Counted from the first letter of the stretch, positions 16,369 to 24,394 are shown. The stretch is DNA of 27,138 nucleotides from an uncultured Prevotella sp. (GCA_934183355.1 CAKPST010000032.1:1-27138), one strand, 5' to 3'. The notes: generated by a model not told the origin, from the letters alone. Made by a program: numbers and translations.

Positions 16369-17031
16369 ATGAAGAAATACAGTTTATATATCCTTTTCGC
16401 ACTCATGACAGTGCTCACAGCAGGACTCACGTCGTGCAGCGAGTCGAATGACGAAGTGGAGGAATATCCCAACTGGCAAGCCACCAACGAGCAGTTCATC
16501 GACAAGCAGTATGCCGCAGCCAAGGCTCTCGCCGACGGAGGCGACACCAGCTGGAAGGTGATTCGCTCGTGGTCGTTGGAGGAAAACGTGGCAACACACA
16601 GCTACGACCACATCATTGTCAACGTGCTCAACAACGGCACGGGCTCGGGATGCCCACTATATACCGACTCGGTGAAGGTTCACTACAGCGGACGACTACT
16701 GCCGTCGACAAGCTATCCTGAGGGCTACCAGTTTGACAAATCGTGGACGGGCGACTTCCACGAGGCTACTGCAAAGCCTGCCAAATTCGCCGTGAGTGGC
16801 GTGGTTATAGGATTTGCTACAGCACTACAGCATATGCACATCGGCGACAAATGGCGTGTGTACATTCCCTATCAGCTGGGCTACGGCTCGACATCAAGCA
16901 CCATTGAGCCATACTCAACACTCATATTTGATATGGAACTCGTGGCTTACTATCGTGCCAACTCTAAGCCCCGACAGCTCAGCGCCGACGGCAAAGGCAA
17001 CACTACAAGCGGTGAATGGATATATAAATAG
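16369..17031 (+). CDS. FKBP-type peptidyl-prolyl isomerase lipoprotein
   Basis: 220 residues with a lipoprotein signal (LTSC, Cys23). The mature part has a linker and then an FKBP domain (about 95-200): DSVKVHYSGRLL, QFDKSW, VIGFATALQHMHIGDKWRVYIPYQLGYG and YSTLIFDMELV, matching the binding-pocket strands of FKBP/FkpA-type isomerases. It should speed proline isomerisation in proteins folding at the outer membrane or periplasm. It lies 55 bases after glyS, and a hairpin terminator follows its stop, suggesting a glyS-FKBP transcript or a weak internal promoter. Confidence 0.9.
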   Translation: MKKYSLYILFALMTVLTAGLTSCSESNDEVEEYPNWQATNEQFIDKQYAAAKALADGGDTSWKVIRSWSLEENVATHSYDHIIVNVLNNGTGSGCPLYTDSVKVHYSGRLLPSTSYPEGYQFDKSWTGDFHEATAKPAKFAVSGVVIGFATALQHMHIGDKWRVYIPYQLGYGSTSSTIEPYSTLIFDMELVAYYRANSKPRQLSADGKGNTTSGEWIYK

Positions 17032-17039
17032 CACTCATA

Positions 17040-17073
17040 AGAGGGTATAGCATTCGTGTTATACCCTCTTTTT
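17040..17073 (+). terminator. Terminator after the FKBP lipoprotein gene
   Basis: Perfect 10-bp arms AGAGGGTATA (17040-17049) and TATACCCTCT (17060-17069), a 10-base loop and a T-tract at 17069-17073. It begins eight bases after the stop codon. Confidence 0.9.
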
Positions 17074-17149
17074 ATATATGTGTGCGTACACAACACGTTT
17101 GACTTACATCAAAAATGATGCTATAAGACATAAATTTCTTGCCAAAACC

Positions 17150-17180
17150 TTTGTTGTGTGCGTAAACAATAGTATCTTTG
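17150..17180 (+). promoter_or_regulatory. Consensus promoter for a candidate non-coding transcript
   Basis: TTTG at 17150-17153, a 19-base spacer and TATCTTTG at 17173-17180 are an exact Bacteroidetes -33/-7 pair, the best in the window. Transcription would start near 17187, and no ordinary gene lies downstream on this strand before a strong terminator at 17751-17788. Confidence 0.75.
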
Positions 17181-17578
17181 CATCGTCAAAACAAGGGAAC
17201 CGTGAGGCTCTCAGACATACAACATTAATATAGAAGGTATTTGAAATATTTGAGAGAAATGACTTCATAGTTAGTCTATAAGGTAAAGGATAAAGATTGT
17301 AAAGGATAACAAGAAGGTAAAGGATGAAGGATGACTAAGACAAGAGAGAAGGTAATTAGTCAAGGTAATGATTGTTCAGGAGATACAAAGAAGGTAAAAG
17401 ATTAGGATGACAATAATAGTAAAGGTATTAGAATTGTGAGAAAGAAGGTTATTAGTCAGTAAGGTATATAGTAAAGGTTGTAACTAAAGAAGGATAACAA
17501 AGTCAATAGGTTGAGAAGATAGGTAGCTGAAAGGTATTAGAATTTAGTTAGGTTAATGGTTTTAAAAGGTAAAAAGTT

Positions 17579-17656
17579 ATGTTGATGACAATGATGATGA
17601 CCCTATTTGCAGCAAGTGCTGCAATAGGAATGTGGGGAGAGGGCAACGACAGATAG
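17579..17656 (+). CDS. Possible 25-residue hydrophobic peptide
   Basis: ATG at 17579 opens MLMTMMMTLFAASAAIGMWG followed by EGNDR and TAG. An AAAAGG string about 10 bases upstream could serve as ribosome binding site. The peptide has a short hydrophobic stretch (about residues 2-19) and a charged end, like a small membrane peptide. It lies within the candidate transcript 17187-17788, and its codons also form the hairpin at 17607-17624, so the reading frame may be accidental. No family recognised. Confidence 0.3.
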   Translation: MLMTMMMTLFAASAAIGMWGEGNDR

Positions 17657-17750
17657 ATCGTTTGCATCCCCGCCGAAAGGACGGAGTGGATGTCGAACAC
17701 GATGAAGTTCTTTGATTTTAAAATTGAAAACATAGAAATTTGATATAGCG

Positions 17751-17788
17751 AAAAGGCTGTTCCGAATTATTCGGCACAGCCTTTTTTT
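17751..17788 (+). terminator. Strong terminator of the candidate RNA unit
   Basis: AAAAGGCTGT (17751-17760) pairs with ACAGCCTTTT (17776-17785), continued after one mismatch by CCGAA/TTCGG, with a T7 tract at 17782-17788. It ends no recognised gene, which supports a transcript starting at 17187. Confidence 0.9.
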
Positions 17789-17828
17789 GGGTTTCATAAA
17801 ATGAGAAACCGGACTATTTGTAGGGGCA

Positions 17829-17868
17829 TAAAAAAGGGGCTGCGCCCTTTCACAAAGGTGCAACCCCA
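17829..17868 (-). terminator. glnN terminator
   Basis: On the minus strand GGGGTTGCACC pairs with GGCGCAGCCCC (arms about 17858-17868 and 17835-17845, one mismatch and one G-U), followed by a T6 tract. It lies about 70 bases beyond the glnN stop codon. Confidence 0.8.
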
Positions 17869-17938
17869 ACGTAAACAACCAATAAAAGAAATAGATAGCT
17901 GTTTAGTATGTTTTGAACTCCAATAAAGGAGCCCTTGT

Positions 17939-20128
17939 TTATCGGATGAACAGAAGCTCGCGATACTTAGGCAGAGTCCAGAGTTCGTCGGCTACGATGA
18001 GCTCAAGCTTGTCAATCTGATAGCGTATCTCCTCCATCTTTGGTGCTACGGTGTCGTGGTAGGCTATTGCCTTCTCGTGCTCGTCGGCTATCTTGTTAGC
18101 CACCTTACGGGCATTGACAAGCTCCTCGACACCAGTCTCGATAATCTGAGTGCGCTCAGCCATCTCCTCGATAATCTTCTTGTTGCGTGATGTGAGTTTG
18201 TCGGCAGTCTCCTTAGGGAAGATGTCGTACATGCTCTGCACATTCTTGGCAAGGCGGCTCTGGTAGTGAGTGCAGACAGGGATGATGTGATTCATAGAGA
18301 GGTCGCCGAATACACGTGCCTCAATCTGTATCTTCTTGGTGTAGGTTTCCCACTTCACCTCGTTGCGAGCTTCAAGCTCCTTGCGTGTCATGACACCCTG
18401 GCTCTCAAACATATTGATAGTAGCCTCGTCGAGATAGCGCTCGAAGATTTTCGGGCAAGATGTCTCGCAGTCGAGTCCGCGGCGCTTAGCCTCTTCAACC
18501 CACTCTTCTGAGTAGCCATTGCCATCGAAGTGGATAGGCTTGCAGAACTTGACATCCTCACGAATGACATCAAGGATAGCGCGTATCTTGTCCTCGCCTT
18601 TCTCGATGAGAGCGTCAACACGCTTCTTGAACTCAACAAGAGCCTCGGCAACTGCAGTATTGATGACAATCATTGCACTTGCACAGTTTGCCTCTGAACC
18701 TACAGCACGGAACTCGAAGCGGTTGCCGGTGAAGGCGAAAGGCGATGTACGGTTGCGGTCGGTGTTGTCGACGAGCAACTCTGGAATCTCAGGGATGTCG
18801 AGCTTCAAGCCCTGCTTGCCAGCAATGTCGAAGAGCTCGTCCTTGTCGGATGTCTCGATGTGTGAGAGAATCTCGGTGAGCTGACGACCAAGGAAAGAAG
18901 AGATGATAGCAGGAGGAGCCTCATTGGCTCCAAGACGATGAGCATTAGTGGCACTCATGATTGAAGCCTTGAGCACACCATTGTGCTTGTAGACAGCCAT
19001 AAGGGTCTCGACGATGAAGACGATGAAACGGAGGTTGTCAATAGGAGTCTTACCTGGTCCGTGGAGCAATACGCCTGTGTCGGTGGCAAGGCTCCAGTTC
19101 TCGTGCTTGCCCGAACCGTTGATGCCAGCAAATGGCTTCTCGTGCAACAGAACGCGGAATCCATGATGGCGTGCCACCTTCTTCATGAGCGACATGAGAA
19201 GCATGTTGTGGTCGATGGCGAGGTTGGTCTCCTCGAAGATTGGTGCAAGCTCAAACTGGTTGGGCGCAACCTCGTTGTGGCGTGTCTTGCACGGAATGCC
19301 AAGCTCAAGAGCCTGGATTTCCAAGTCCTTCATAAACGCCTGCACACGCTCGGGGATGGCTCCGAAATAGTGGTCGTCCATCTGCTGGTTCTTAGCAGAG
19401 TCGTGTCCCATGAGTGTGCGACCGGTGAGCATGAGGTCTGGACGAGCAGAGTACAGACCCTCGTCTACAAGGAAGTACTCCTGCTCCCAGCCAAGGTTGG
19501 AAATAACTTTCTTTACTTCAGGATAGAAATAGTGGCAAACTGCTGTTGCAGCCTCGTTCACTGCATGAAGCGAACGCAAAAGCGGAGCCTTATAGTCGAG
19601 CGCCTCACCTGTGTAAGAGATGAAGATGGTAGGAATACACAGTGTGTCGTCGATGATGAATACTGGCGATGTAGGGTCCCATGCTGAGTAGCCACGTGCC
19701 TCGAAGGTGTTGCGGATACCACCGTTAGGGAATGAGCTGGCATCTGGCTCCTGCTGCATGAGCAGCTTGCCAGAGAACTCCTCAATCATGCCACCCTTGC
19801 CGTCGTGCTCGATGAAGGCATCGTGCTTCTCGGCAGTGCCTTCGGTGAGGGGCTGGAACCAGTGGGTGTAGTGGGTGACACCATTCTCGTCTGCCCACTG
19901 CTTCATGCCCTTGGCTACAGCGTCGGCGATGGAGCGATCGAGACGTGCACCGTTGTCGATAACGTCAACGAGCTTCTCATACACATCACGCGGCAGATAC
20001 TTGTACATCTTGGCGCGATTGAAAACGTTCTTACCGAAGAACTCTGACGGACGTTCAATCGGTGCAATCACGTCGACGGGTTTCTTGTTGAAAGCGTCGG
20101 CTACAACCTCAAATCTTAAATTTGCCAT
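17939..20128 (-). CDS. glnN: Glutamine synthetase type III
   Basis: 729 residues, the same length as I recall for Bacteroides fragilis GlnN and far longer than GSI. It makes glutamine from glutamate, ammonia and ATP in the cytoplasm. Type III strings are present: FFGKNVFNRAKM (30-41), NQFELAPIFEETNLAIDHN, LLHEKPFAGINGSGKHENWS (glutamate/metal region), GANEAPPAIISSFLG and NRTSPFAFTGNRFEFRAVGS. The enzyme forms a dodecamer and lacks the adenylylation loop of GSI. The gene follows dapL by 80 bases on the same strand and lies close to glnB-amtB, consistent with shared nitrogen control. A pair of 22-bp repeats sits between dapL and glnN. Its own terminator follows. Confidence 0.96.
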   Translation of the reverse strand: MANLRFEVVADAFNKKPVDVIAPIERPSEFFGKNVFNRAKMYKYLPRDVYEKLVDVIDNGARLDRSIADAVAKGMKQWADENGVTHYTHWFQPLTEGTAEKHDAFIEHDGKGGMIEEFSGKLLMQQEPDASSFPNGGIRNTFEARGYSAWDPTSPVFIIDDTLCIPTIFISYTGEALDYKAPLLRSLHAVNEAATAVCHYFYPEVKKVISNLGWEQEYFLVDEGLYSARPDLMLTGRTLMGHDSAKNQQMDDHYFGAIPERVQAFMKDLEIQALELGIPCKTRHNEVAPNQFELAPIFEETNLAIDHNMLLMSLMKKVARHHGFRVLLHEKPFAGINGSGKHENWSLATDTGVLLHGPGKTPIDNLRFIVFIVETLMAVYKHNGVLKASIMSATNAHRLGANEAPPAIISSFLGRQLTEILSHIETSDKDELFDIAGKQGLKLDIPEIPELLVDNTDRNRTSPFAFTGNRFEFRAVGSEANCASAMIVINTAVAEALVEFKKRVDALIEKGEDKIRAILDVIREDVKFCKPIHFDGNGYSEEWVEEAKRRGLDCETSCPKIFERYLDEATINMFESQGVMTRKELEARNEVKWETYTKKIQIEARVFGDLSMNHIIPVCTHYQSRLAKNVQSMYDIFPKETADKLTSRNKKIIEEMAERTQIIETGVEELVNARKVANKIADEHEKAIAYHDTVAPKMEEIRYQIDKLELIVADELWTLPKYRELLFIR

Positions 20129-20174
20129 TGATTTTCTTTCTTTTATGTTGTTTATTATATTTTCTATTTCTTAT

Positions 20175-20217
20175 AATGTAGGGCTTATATACCTTTAATG
20201 TGGGGCTTTTATACCTT
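20175..20217. repeat. Two tandem 22-bp-period direct repeats in the dapL-glnN spacer
   Basis: AATGTAGGGCTTATATACCT plus T (20175-20195) is repeated as AATGTGGGGCTTTTATACCT plus T (20197-20217), 18 of 21 bases identical, on a 22-base step. The second copy overlaps the dapL stop codon. Placed 47-90 bases upstream of glnN, the pair could be a regulator binding site or an RNA element. Confidence 0.8.
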
Positions 20218-21447
20218 GCTGAGCCATTCTCTGATTCTGCGCATGGCTTCCTTGCAGTCGTCGCGGTCGCCAAAGGCTGTCAGGCGAACATAGCCTTCGC
20301 CACTTGGTCCGAAGCCCACTCCCGGCGTACACACTACGCCGACGGCATAGAGCATCTGCTCGAAAAACTTCCATGAGTCGGCACCATTCGGAGTTTTAAC
20401 CCACAAATAGGGAGCATTGCGACCACCAAACACTTGGAAACCCATCTGCGTGAGTTGCTCGTACATATAGTGGGCGTTGCCCATATAGTAGCTTATGGTC
20501 TCCTTCACCTGTCGCTTGCCCTCTGGAGTATAGATGGCAGCGGCAGCACGCTGCGAGATGTATGATGTACCATTGAACTTGGTTGACTGGCGGCGGTCCC
20601 ACAGATGATTGAGTTCGACACGCTGTTTGCCGTCGAGTGTGACGGCTGTTATCTCTTTGGGGATGACCGTATAACCACAACGCACACCAGTGAATCCAGC
20701 AGTCTTGGAATAGCTATGAAACTCGATGGCGCATTTTTTGGAACCCTTTATCTCATATATAGAGTGTGGAATGTCGTCGTCCTGAATATATGCCTCGTAG
20801 GCAGCGTCGTAGAGGATGAGCGTGTCGTTGTCGAGTGCATACTTCACCCATTTCTTCAGTTCGTCTTTTGGGAGCACTGTTCCAGTAGGGTTGTTGGGAT
20901 AGCAGAGATAAATCATGTCGACACGATGATCGGGTATCTGTGGCACGAAGTTGTTCTCTGCTGTACATGGCATATAGTTGACATTGCTCCAGCGACCATT
21001 CTCCAACACTCCTGCACGTCCGCACATCACGTTGGAGTCGATGTATACGGGATATATTGGGTCGGTGACACCGATGGAGTTGTCCCATCTCACTATCTCG
21101 CCGATATTGCCCGTGTCGCTCTTGGCACCGTCGTTAACGAATATCTCATTGGGGTCGAGCTTGATGCCACGTGGCGCAAAATCGTTCTTCACTATAGCCT
21201 CACGCAGAAAGTCGTAGCCACGCTCTGGACCATAACCGTGAAACGTAGCCTTGACAGCCATCTCGTCGACTGCCTTGTGCATCGCCTCGACCACCGCCGG
21301 GCAAAGTGGCTGCGTTACGTCTCCAATACCGAGACTTATCACTCGCACCTGTGGATGCGACACCTTGAAGGCATTCACCTTCTTGGCTATGTCTGCGAAC
21401 AAGTAGTTGTTCGACAGCTTCAAGAAATGTTCGTTTACTAATGCCAT
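20209..21447 (-). CDS. dapL: LL-diaminopimelate aminotransferase
   Basis: 412 residues, the family length. Fold-type I PLP enzyme that converts tetrahydrodipicolinate directly to LL-diaminopimelate with glutamate as amino donor, bypassing the acylated intermediates of the E. coli route. Visible landmarks: SLGIGDVTQPL (38-48), YGPERGYDFLREAI (72-85), YPNNPTGT (183-190), LYDAAYEAY (212-220) and the PLP-lysine string SYSKTAGFTGVRCGY with Lys248. dapF lies 20 bases upstream on the same strand, so two consecutive steps to meso-diaminopimelate (peptidoglycan and lysine) are encoded together. Confidence 0.96.
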   Translation of the reverse strand: MALVNEHFLKLSNNYLFADIAKKVNAFKVSHPQVRVISLGIGDVTQPLCPAVVEAMHKAVDEMAVKATFHGYGPERGYDFLREAIVKNDFAPRGIKLDPNEIFVNDGAKSDTGNIGEIVRWDNSIGVTDPIYPVYIDSNVMCGRAGVLENGRWSNVNYMPCTAENNFVPQIPDHRVDMIYLCYPNNPTGTVLPKDELKKWVKYALDNDTLILYDAAYEAYIQDDDIPHSIYEIKGSKKCAIEFHSYSKTAGFTGVRCGYTVIPKEITAVTLDGKQRVELNHLWDRRQSTKFNGTSYISQRAAAAIYTPEGKRQVKETISYYMGNAHYMYEQLTQMGFQVFGGRNAPYLWVKTPNGADSWKFFEQMLYAVGVVCTPGVGFGPSGEGYVRLTAFGDRDDCKEAMRRIREWLSKV

Positions 21448-21467
21448 AATTGAAGTCTTTCAATATA

Positions 21468-22322
21468 TCATAATTCTATTTCTCCTTCAAACACGAACTC
21501 TGCCGGACCCGTCATATACACATGACCATCCTGCTCGCTCCAATCTATGTGGAGTATGCCGCCATCCATCACTATGTCGCTCTGGCGTGTGGCTCGGGAT
21601 GTGACTGAGGCAGCCACTGCCGTGGCGCAGGCTCCAGTGCCGCATGCCATCGTAATGCCGCTACCACGCTCCCACACTCTGGTGCGGATGCTGCCGTCGG
21701 CAAACACTTGAGCAAACTCAATGTTGCAACGCTCGGGGAAAGCTGCATCGCGCTCCATTATTGAGCCGTAACGTGCCACGTCGAGCGACATCACATCGTC
21801 GACAAAACACACGAAATGAGGATTGCCCATCGACACGAATGTGCCGCGGAATGTACGGAAGTCGGCTGTCAACTCGTCGCCGCAGGTCTCGTCATACTGC
21901 TTGGGATTGTGAAACACGGGGGCAAGCATGTCCACTGTCACACTCTCGACTGTGGCTGGAGCGCTGTTGCCACCAGCAAGATGCAGTCGGAGAGTCTTTA
22001 CTCCTGAAAGTGTCTGCAAGCGAATGGAGGTCTTGTCAGTAAGCCTCTTCTCATAGAGATACTTGCCTATACAGCGCGACGCATTGCCGCACATCATAGC
22101 CTCCGAACCATCTGCATTGAAAATGCGCATTGAGAAGTCGGCATCCACACCGTCGTAGGGTTTGCCTATGAGCACAAGCCCATCGCTACCTATACCTGTA
22201 TGATACTTGCTCCAAGCTATTGAAGCCTTCGAAGGGTCGGGAATGTCATACTTCTGTGTGTCTACATATATATAATCATTTCCGGCTCCGTGCATCTTTG
22301 TGAACTTTACCGACCTTGCCAT
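21468..22322 (-). CDS. dapF: Diaminopimelate epimerase
   Basis: 284 residues. Converts LL- to meso-diaminopimelate with a two-cysteine acid/base mechanism. Both catalytic cysteines are present: Cys78 in MMCGNASRC and Cys227 in [12 protein letters not shown]. Other conserved strings are [13 protein letters not shown] (9-21), [10 protein letters not shown] (43-52), FNADGSEA (68-75) and [10 protein letters not shown]. It is the first gene of the dapF-dapL-(glnN) unit and diverges from glnB-amtB. A TAATTTTG -7 box lies about 50 bases upstream. Confidence 0.97.
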   Translation of the reverse strand: MARSVKFTKMHGAGNDYIYVDTQKYDIPDPSKASIAWSKYHTGIGSDGLVLIGKPYDGVDADFSMRIFNADGSEAMMCGNASRCIGKYLYEKRLTDKTSIRLQTLSGVKTLRLHLAGGNSAPATVESVTVDMLAPVFHNPKQYDETCGDELTADFRTFRGTFVSMGNPHFVCFVDDVMSLDVARYGSIMERDAAFPERCNIEFAQVFADGSIRTRVWERGSGITMACGTGACATAVAASVTSRATRQSDIVMDGGILHIDWSEQDGHVYMTGPAEFVFEGEIEL

Positions 22323-22371
22323 TTTGTTTATCTTTTTACCCTAAGAATTAACTATTTGCTTTTTACGATTG

Positions 22372-22379
22372 CAAAATTA
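22372..22379 (-). promoter_or_regulatory. Probable -7 box for dapF
   Basis: Reads TAATTTTG on the minus strand, matching TAnnTTTG. The nearest TTG upstream (plus-strand CAA at 22396-22398) gives a 16-base spacer, shorter than usual. Transcription would start near 22365. Confidence 0.45.
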
Positions 22380-22438
22380 CAACTAATTGCGCAATCAACA
22401 ATAAAAAGTGTGGCACATTTTCGGGTTAATTATCATTA

Positions 22439-22482
22439 AGTTTCAATTTGAAAGCATTTTAACTACTTTTAGTTTCAATTTG
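22439..22482 (+). promoter_or_regulatory. Paired 12-bp direct repeat in the dapF/glnB divergent region
   Basis: AGTTTCAATTTG occurs exactly at 22439-22450 and again at 22471-22482, 32 bases apart (about three helical turns). The region lies between the divergent nitrogen-related units, upstream of both -7 boxes, so a regulator binding site is plausible. It is AT-rich, so chance is not excluded. Confidence 0.35.
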
Positions 22483-22579
22483 TTTACACTGGCAATAAAT
22501 ATAGCAACAAAATGTAATCAATATAAAATTCAATGTATTAAAAAGATAGTTTTATCGTGTTTTATGTTTCTTTTTGTTG

Positions 22580-22587
22580 TAATTTTG
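22580..22587 (+). promoter_or_regulatory. Probable -7 box for glnB-amtB
   Basis: TAATTTTG matches TAnnTTTG. The -33 region (near 22557-22560) has only CGTGT, a weak match, which would suit an activated promoter. Start of transcription would be near 22594, leaving about 54 bases before the glnB ATG. Confidence 0.5.
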
Positions 22588-22647
22588 CAGCGTCAACAAG
22601 ACAAAACGAAAGTAAAAGCGTTTAACAACCGATAAAAAGAAAGTATT

Positions 22648-23004
22648 ATGAAGAAGATTGAGGCAATTATTCGCAAGTCAAGATTTGAGGATGTCAAGCA
22701 GGCATTGCTTGCCGCAGACATCGAGTGGTTCTCTTATTATGATGTACGTGGCATAGGCAAAGCACGCCAGGACCGTATCTATAGAGGCATCGTCTATGAC
22801 ACAAGTTCAATAGAACGCATCCTTGTGTCGCTCGTGGTGAGAGACAAGAACGTGGAGCGTGCTGTCAACGCTATTCTAAAAGCAGCGCAAACGGGCGAGA
22901 TTGGCGACGGCAGAATATTCATTATCCCAATAGAGGACGCCATAAGAATACGCACGGGCGAGAGAGGAGACATTGCTCTGTATAATGCGGAGCAGGAGAA
23001 ATAG
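22648..23004 (+). CDS. glnB: Nitrogen regulatory protein P-II
   Basis: 118 residues, close to the PII norm of 112. It starts MKKIEAIIRKSRFEDVKQAL, has a T-loop region GIGKARQDRIYRGIVYD with Tyr at the positions matching Tyr46 and Tyr51 of E. coli GlnB, and the B and C loops TGEIGDGRIFI and RIRTGERG that bind ATP/ADP and 2-oxoglutarate. The T-loop tip differs from proteobacterial GlnB (ARQD in place of RQKGHTE), so control by uridylylation is uncertain. It lies 64 bases before amtB and is likely the GlnK-type regulator that plugs the ammonium channel when nitrogen is sufficient. glnK would be an equally fair name. Confidence 0.93.
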   Translation: MKKIEAIIRKSRFEDVKQALLAADIEWFSYYDVRGIGKARQDRIYRGIVYDTSSIERILVSLVVRDKNVERAVNAILKAAQTGEIGDGRIFIIPIEDAIRIRTGERGDIALYNAEQEK

Positions 23005-23068
23005 AAAGGTAGAAGGGTAAAAGGGTAAAAAAGTAAAAAGTAAAATAAAAGGTAAAAAGATATTCACT

Positions 23069-24346
23069 ATGATAACTACAATACTATCTGCAACCACCCC
23101 AATTCTTGACACAGGCAACACTGCCTGGATGACAGTAGCAACAATATTGGTGCTCTTGATGAGTATACCGGGCATTGCCTTATTCTACGGCGGACTCGTA
23201 AGACAAAAGAATGTACTCAGCGTAATAATGCAGACTATGCTCATCGTAGGCGTTGTGTCGCTGCTGTGGGTGGCTATAGGCTATACATGGGCATTCGGAA
23301 CTGGATTCAAGGAGAGTGGCTCATGGGCTTGGTTCTTCATGGGCGGACTTGATAAGGCATTTCTACACGACGTTACAATCAACAGCGTCACTGCGACGGG
23401 GATTCCCGAACTGACATTCGCCATGTTCCAGTGTATGTTCGCACTTATCACTCCAGCTCTTATCCTTGGTGCATTTGCCGAGCGAATAAAGTTTAAGGGA
23501 TATATGGTGTTCACCATTCTGTGGGTAATCATAGCCTACTTCCCGATGGCACACTGGGTGTGGGGCGGCGGATTCTTGCAGCAGATGGGAGCAATCGACT
23601 TTGCAGGTGGCACTGTGGTACACATCAACGCGGGCATATCGGCTCTCATCATGTGCTTGATGATTGGACAGCGCGACGACTATAAGAAGGGACACGCCAT
23701 ATTGCCTCACAACGTTACGATTGTGTTCATGGGCACATCGTTCCTGTGGCTCGGATGGTTTGGATTCAACGCCGGAAGCGGACTGGCTGCCGATGGACTG
23801 GCTGCCAACGCTCTGTTCGTAACGCATGTGGCTGCCGCTGCTGCCGCCGTGACATGGATGACTATCGACTGGCTGTGCAACAAGAAGCCTACCACCGTGG
23901 GCGCATGCACCGGAGCTGTGGCTGGACTTGTGGCTATAACGCCTGCCGCAGGCTCTACAGACATCGTTGGAGCGTTAGCCATTGGCATCATCACACCGAT
24001 TATATGCTTCGTCATGGTGGCTGTCATTAAGCCTTACTTCAAGTATGACGATGCGTTGGACGCATTCGGAGTGCATGGAATGGGCGGAGTTATTGGCTCT
24101 ATTCTCACTGGTGTGTTTGCCACACGGGCTGTGACGGGTGCTGATGGTGCCTCTGGAGCGCTCTACGGCGACTGGCATCAGCTTTGGATTCAGATTATTG
24201 CCACTCTCATCAGCATCGTATTCAGTGCTGTAGTCACATATATATTATATGTATTGGTAGACAAGACTATTGGTATGCGTGTTTGCCGCCGTGTTGAGGA
24301 GGAAGGTCTTGACATCTACGAGCACGGTGAGAGTGCATACAACTAA
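23069..24346 (+). CDS. amtB: Ammonium transporter (Amt family)
   Basis: 425 residues with about 11 membrane segments. Typical strings: PGIALFYGGLVRQKNVLS (34-51), AFAERIKFKGY (135-145), WGGGFLQQMGAIDFAGGTVVH with the first pore histidine His185, LGWFGFNAGS (228-237) and DAFGVHGMGG with the second pore histidine His336. It takes up ammonium as a trimer in the inner membrane. The PII gene is immediately upstream, the usual glnK-amtB arrangement. The short spacer (23005-23068) is made of AAAGGTA/AAGGGTAAAA strings like those in the candidate RNA at 17.2-17.6 kb. A hairpin terminator follows. Confidence 0.96.
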   Translation: MITTILSATTPILDTGNTAWMTVATILVLLMSIPGIALFYGGLVRQKNVLSVIMQTMLIVGVVSLLWVAIGYTWAFGTGFKESGSWAWFFMGGLDKAFLHDVTINSVTATGIPELTFAMFQCMFALITPALILGAFAERIKFKGYMVFTILWVIIAYFPMAHWVWGGGFLQQMGAIDFAGGTVVHINAGISALIMCLMIGQRDDYKKGHAILPHNVTIVFMGTSFLWLGWFGFNAGSGLAADGLAANALFVTHVAAAAAAVTWMTIDWLCNKKPTTVGACTGAVAGLVAITPAAGSTDIVGALAIGIITPIICFVMVAVIKPYFKYDDALDAFGVHGMGGVIGSILTGVFATRAVTGADGASGALYGDWHQLWIQIIATLISIVFSAVVTYILYVLVDKTIGMRVCRRVEEEGLDIYEHGESAYN

Positions 24347-24394
24347 TGCGCAACAAATCTAACCTATAAATAATAATTGTTCTTTTGACCCATT

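Larger units (their letters stand above)
17187..17788 (+). ncRNA. Candidate ~600-nt structured/purine-rich RNA (or long-leader small-peptide mRNA)
   Basis: Bounded by a consensus promoter and a strong terminator. From about 17228 to 17578 the plus strand is almost free of C and carries about 14 copies of AAGGT or AGGT at irregular steps of 15-40 bases, with frequent AGGAT/AGGAG strings; all three frames are full of stop codons. After it come a 25-codon ORF (17579-17656), a 7-bp hairpin TTGCAGC/GCTGCAA (17607-17624), and a multi-step stem at 657-703 of this kilobase: ATCGT/ACGAT, CATCC/GGATG, and a GAAA-capped inner stem (17670-17684). I recognise no known RNA family: it is not tmRNA, RNase P RNA or SRP RNA by their usual signatures. 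Whether the product is RNA, peptide or both is open. Confidence 0.5.

Noticed and set aside
17187..17788. tmRNA, RNase P RNA, 6S or SRP RNA
   Set aside because: None of the conserved signatures (tRNA-like ends and tag peptide, GAGGAAAGUC core, SRP Alu/GGAA loop) is visible; the C-poor tract does not fit any of them.
17603..17878. 91-codon minus-strand ORF in the 17.6-17.9 kb gap
   Set aside because: It reads through two strong hairpin terminators and matches nothing recognisable.
20605..21441. 278-codon plus-strand ORF opposite dapL
   Set aside because: Shadow of the aminotransferase gene; no family features and no promoter.
22408..22635. 75-codon ORF before glnB
   Set aside because: AT-rich, overlaps the direct repeats, the -7 box and the expected transcript start of glnB; amino-acid make-up is typical of chance ORFs.
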